From: Gammaproteobacteria bacterium UBA4475
GTDB taxonomy: Bacteria > Pseudomonadota > Gammaproteobacteria > Pseudomonadales > Azotimanducaceae
Assembly: GCA_002389265.1 (NCBI GenBank)
Contig: DGOD01000069.1
Span: 1 to 5,354 of the forward strand
Direction of reading: 5' to 3'
DNA length: 5,354 nt
Each line of letters starts with the position of its first letter. The stretch's first letter is position 1. Shown in pieces: positions 5,111 through 5,354 of the stretch. The position numbers and the translations under genes were made by a program. The notes below the pieces were generated by a model that had not been told where the DNA came from, made no database searches, and was given only the letters and a program-made list of their open reading frames with translations.

Positions 5111-5354
5111 TCCCATGAGTGCAACAACGGCATTCAATCGCAGAATGACCGTCTGGGGGCGCCCTTTTCCTACGTCCGCACACCTAACCTCGAGCATAAG
5201 GCGGAACCCGAATTTTCCCGTATCGTGTCTACCGCAGCCCTTGCCATGCCATTTCTGGAATCCTATCTGGTCGGCACAAGGTGCGCTGCCAGGTCCAGGA
5301 TCACTGACCCCACACGGCAAACCAAGCTAAACTTCCAGGTGCACCAGGAAACCA
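5111..5354 (+). CDS. Possible metal-dependent hydrolase family protein, 5' end unresolved and 3' end cut by window
   Basis: This frame is open for 81 codons from just after a TGA (5108-5110) to the window end. Its product reads naturally from about 5150 onward: APFSYVRTPNLEHKAEPEF, then SRIVSTAALAMPFLESYL, then RITDP and finally NFQVHQET. That order (aromatic/proline segment, helix with MPFLE-Y, ITDP, then Q-E before an expected histidine) recalls the predicted metal-dependent hydrolases of the PF10118 type. The match is from memory and not certain. GC at third codon positions is high, as expected for coding DNA. The first in-frame ATG is at 5246-5248, inside the conserved-looking part, and no GTG or TTG lies before it. 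The true start is therefore an unusual codon, or the reading frame is broken by the TGA after the ATG at 5069, or by a frameshift from the ATG at 5115. The gene is divergent from the stress-protein gene. Confidence 0.45.

Noticed and set aside
5054..5320. 88-codon minus-strand frame near the right edge
   Set aside because: It has no recognisable domain, and the plus-strand frame over the same bases gives a more protein-like sequence.
5115..5330. 71-codon plus-strand frame starting MSATTAF
   Set aside because: Its composition past the first 15 residues is proline- and serine-rich and unconvincing, and the neighbouring phase reads better; it may only supply the N-terminus if a frameshift exists.

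Overview
The window looks like a piece of a gammaproteobacterial chromosome, possibly from a marine or environmental lineage. That placement rests on a UspE-type tandem universal stress protein behind a typical FNR/ANR box, a crotonase, a GPH-type transporter and a serine beta-lactamase-fold hydrolase, in moderately GC-rich DNA. No 16S rRNA or other phylogenetic marker is present, so it is an inference.

Layout, left to right. (1) Bases 1-177, plus strand: the 3' end of a small SelT/SelW/SelH (Rdx) family protein. Its N-terminus, where the CxxC or CxxU redox motif would lie, is outside the window. (2) Bases 231-1430, minus strand: a 399-residue serine hydrolase of the beta-lactamase/family VIII esterase fold, convergent with the Rdx gene. 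(3) Bases 1549-2352, minus: a 267-residue enoyl-CoA hydratase/isomerase with both catalytic glutamates. (4) Bases 2431-3738, minus: a 12-helix GPH/MelB-type transporter whose real start may lie nine codons upstream at an AUU codon. (5) Bases 3739-3987: a 249-bp intergenic stretch rich in inverted repeats, including a 141-bp block bounded by perfect 11-bp arms. (6) Bases 3988-4881, minus: a UspE-like tandem universal stress protein. (7) Bases 4882-5110: its promoter region, with an FNR/ANR-type box at 4946-4959 placed exactly as expected for class II activation. (8) From about 5111 to the end, plus strand: an open frame resembling predicted metal-dependent hydrolases, with no conventional start codon and cut by the window end.

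How the genes may work together. The transporter, crotonase and serine hydrolase run in the same direction with gaps of 78 and 118 bp and no clear terminators, so they could be co-transcribed. An esterase, an importer and a beta-oxidation-type enzyme would make a plausible small module for taking up and degrading an ester or acyl compound, but the substrate cannot be read from the sequence. The stress-protein gene is a separate unit, probably switched on under low oxygen. I see no CRISPR array, insertion sequence, tRNA or rRNA. The most unusual signals are in the gaps: the inverted-repeat block, the possible AUU start, the precisely placed FNR box, and the start-less frame at the right edge.
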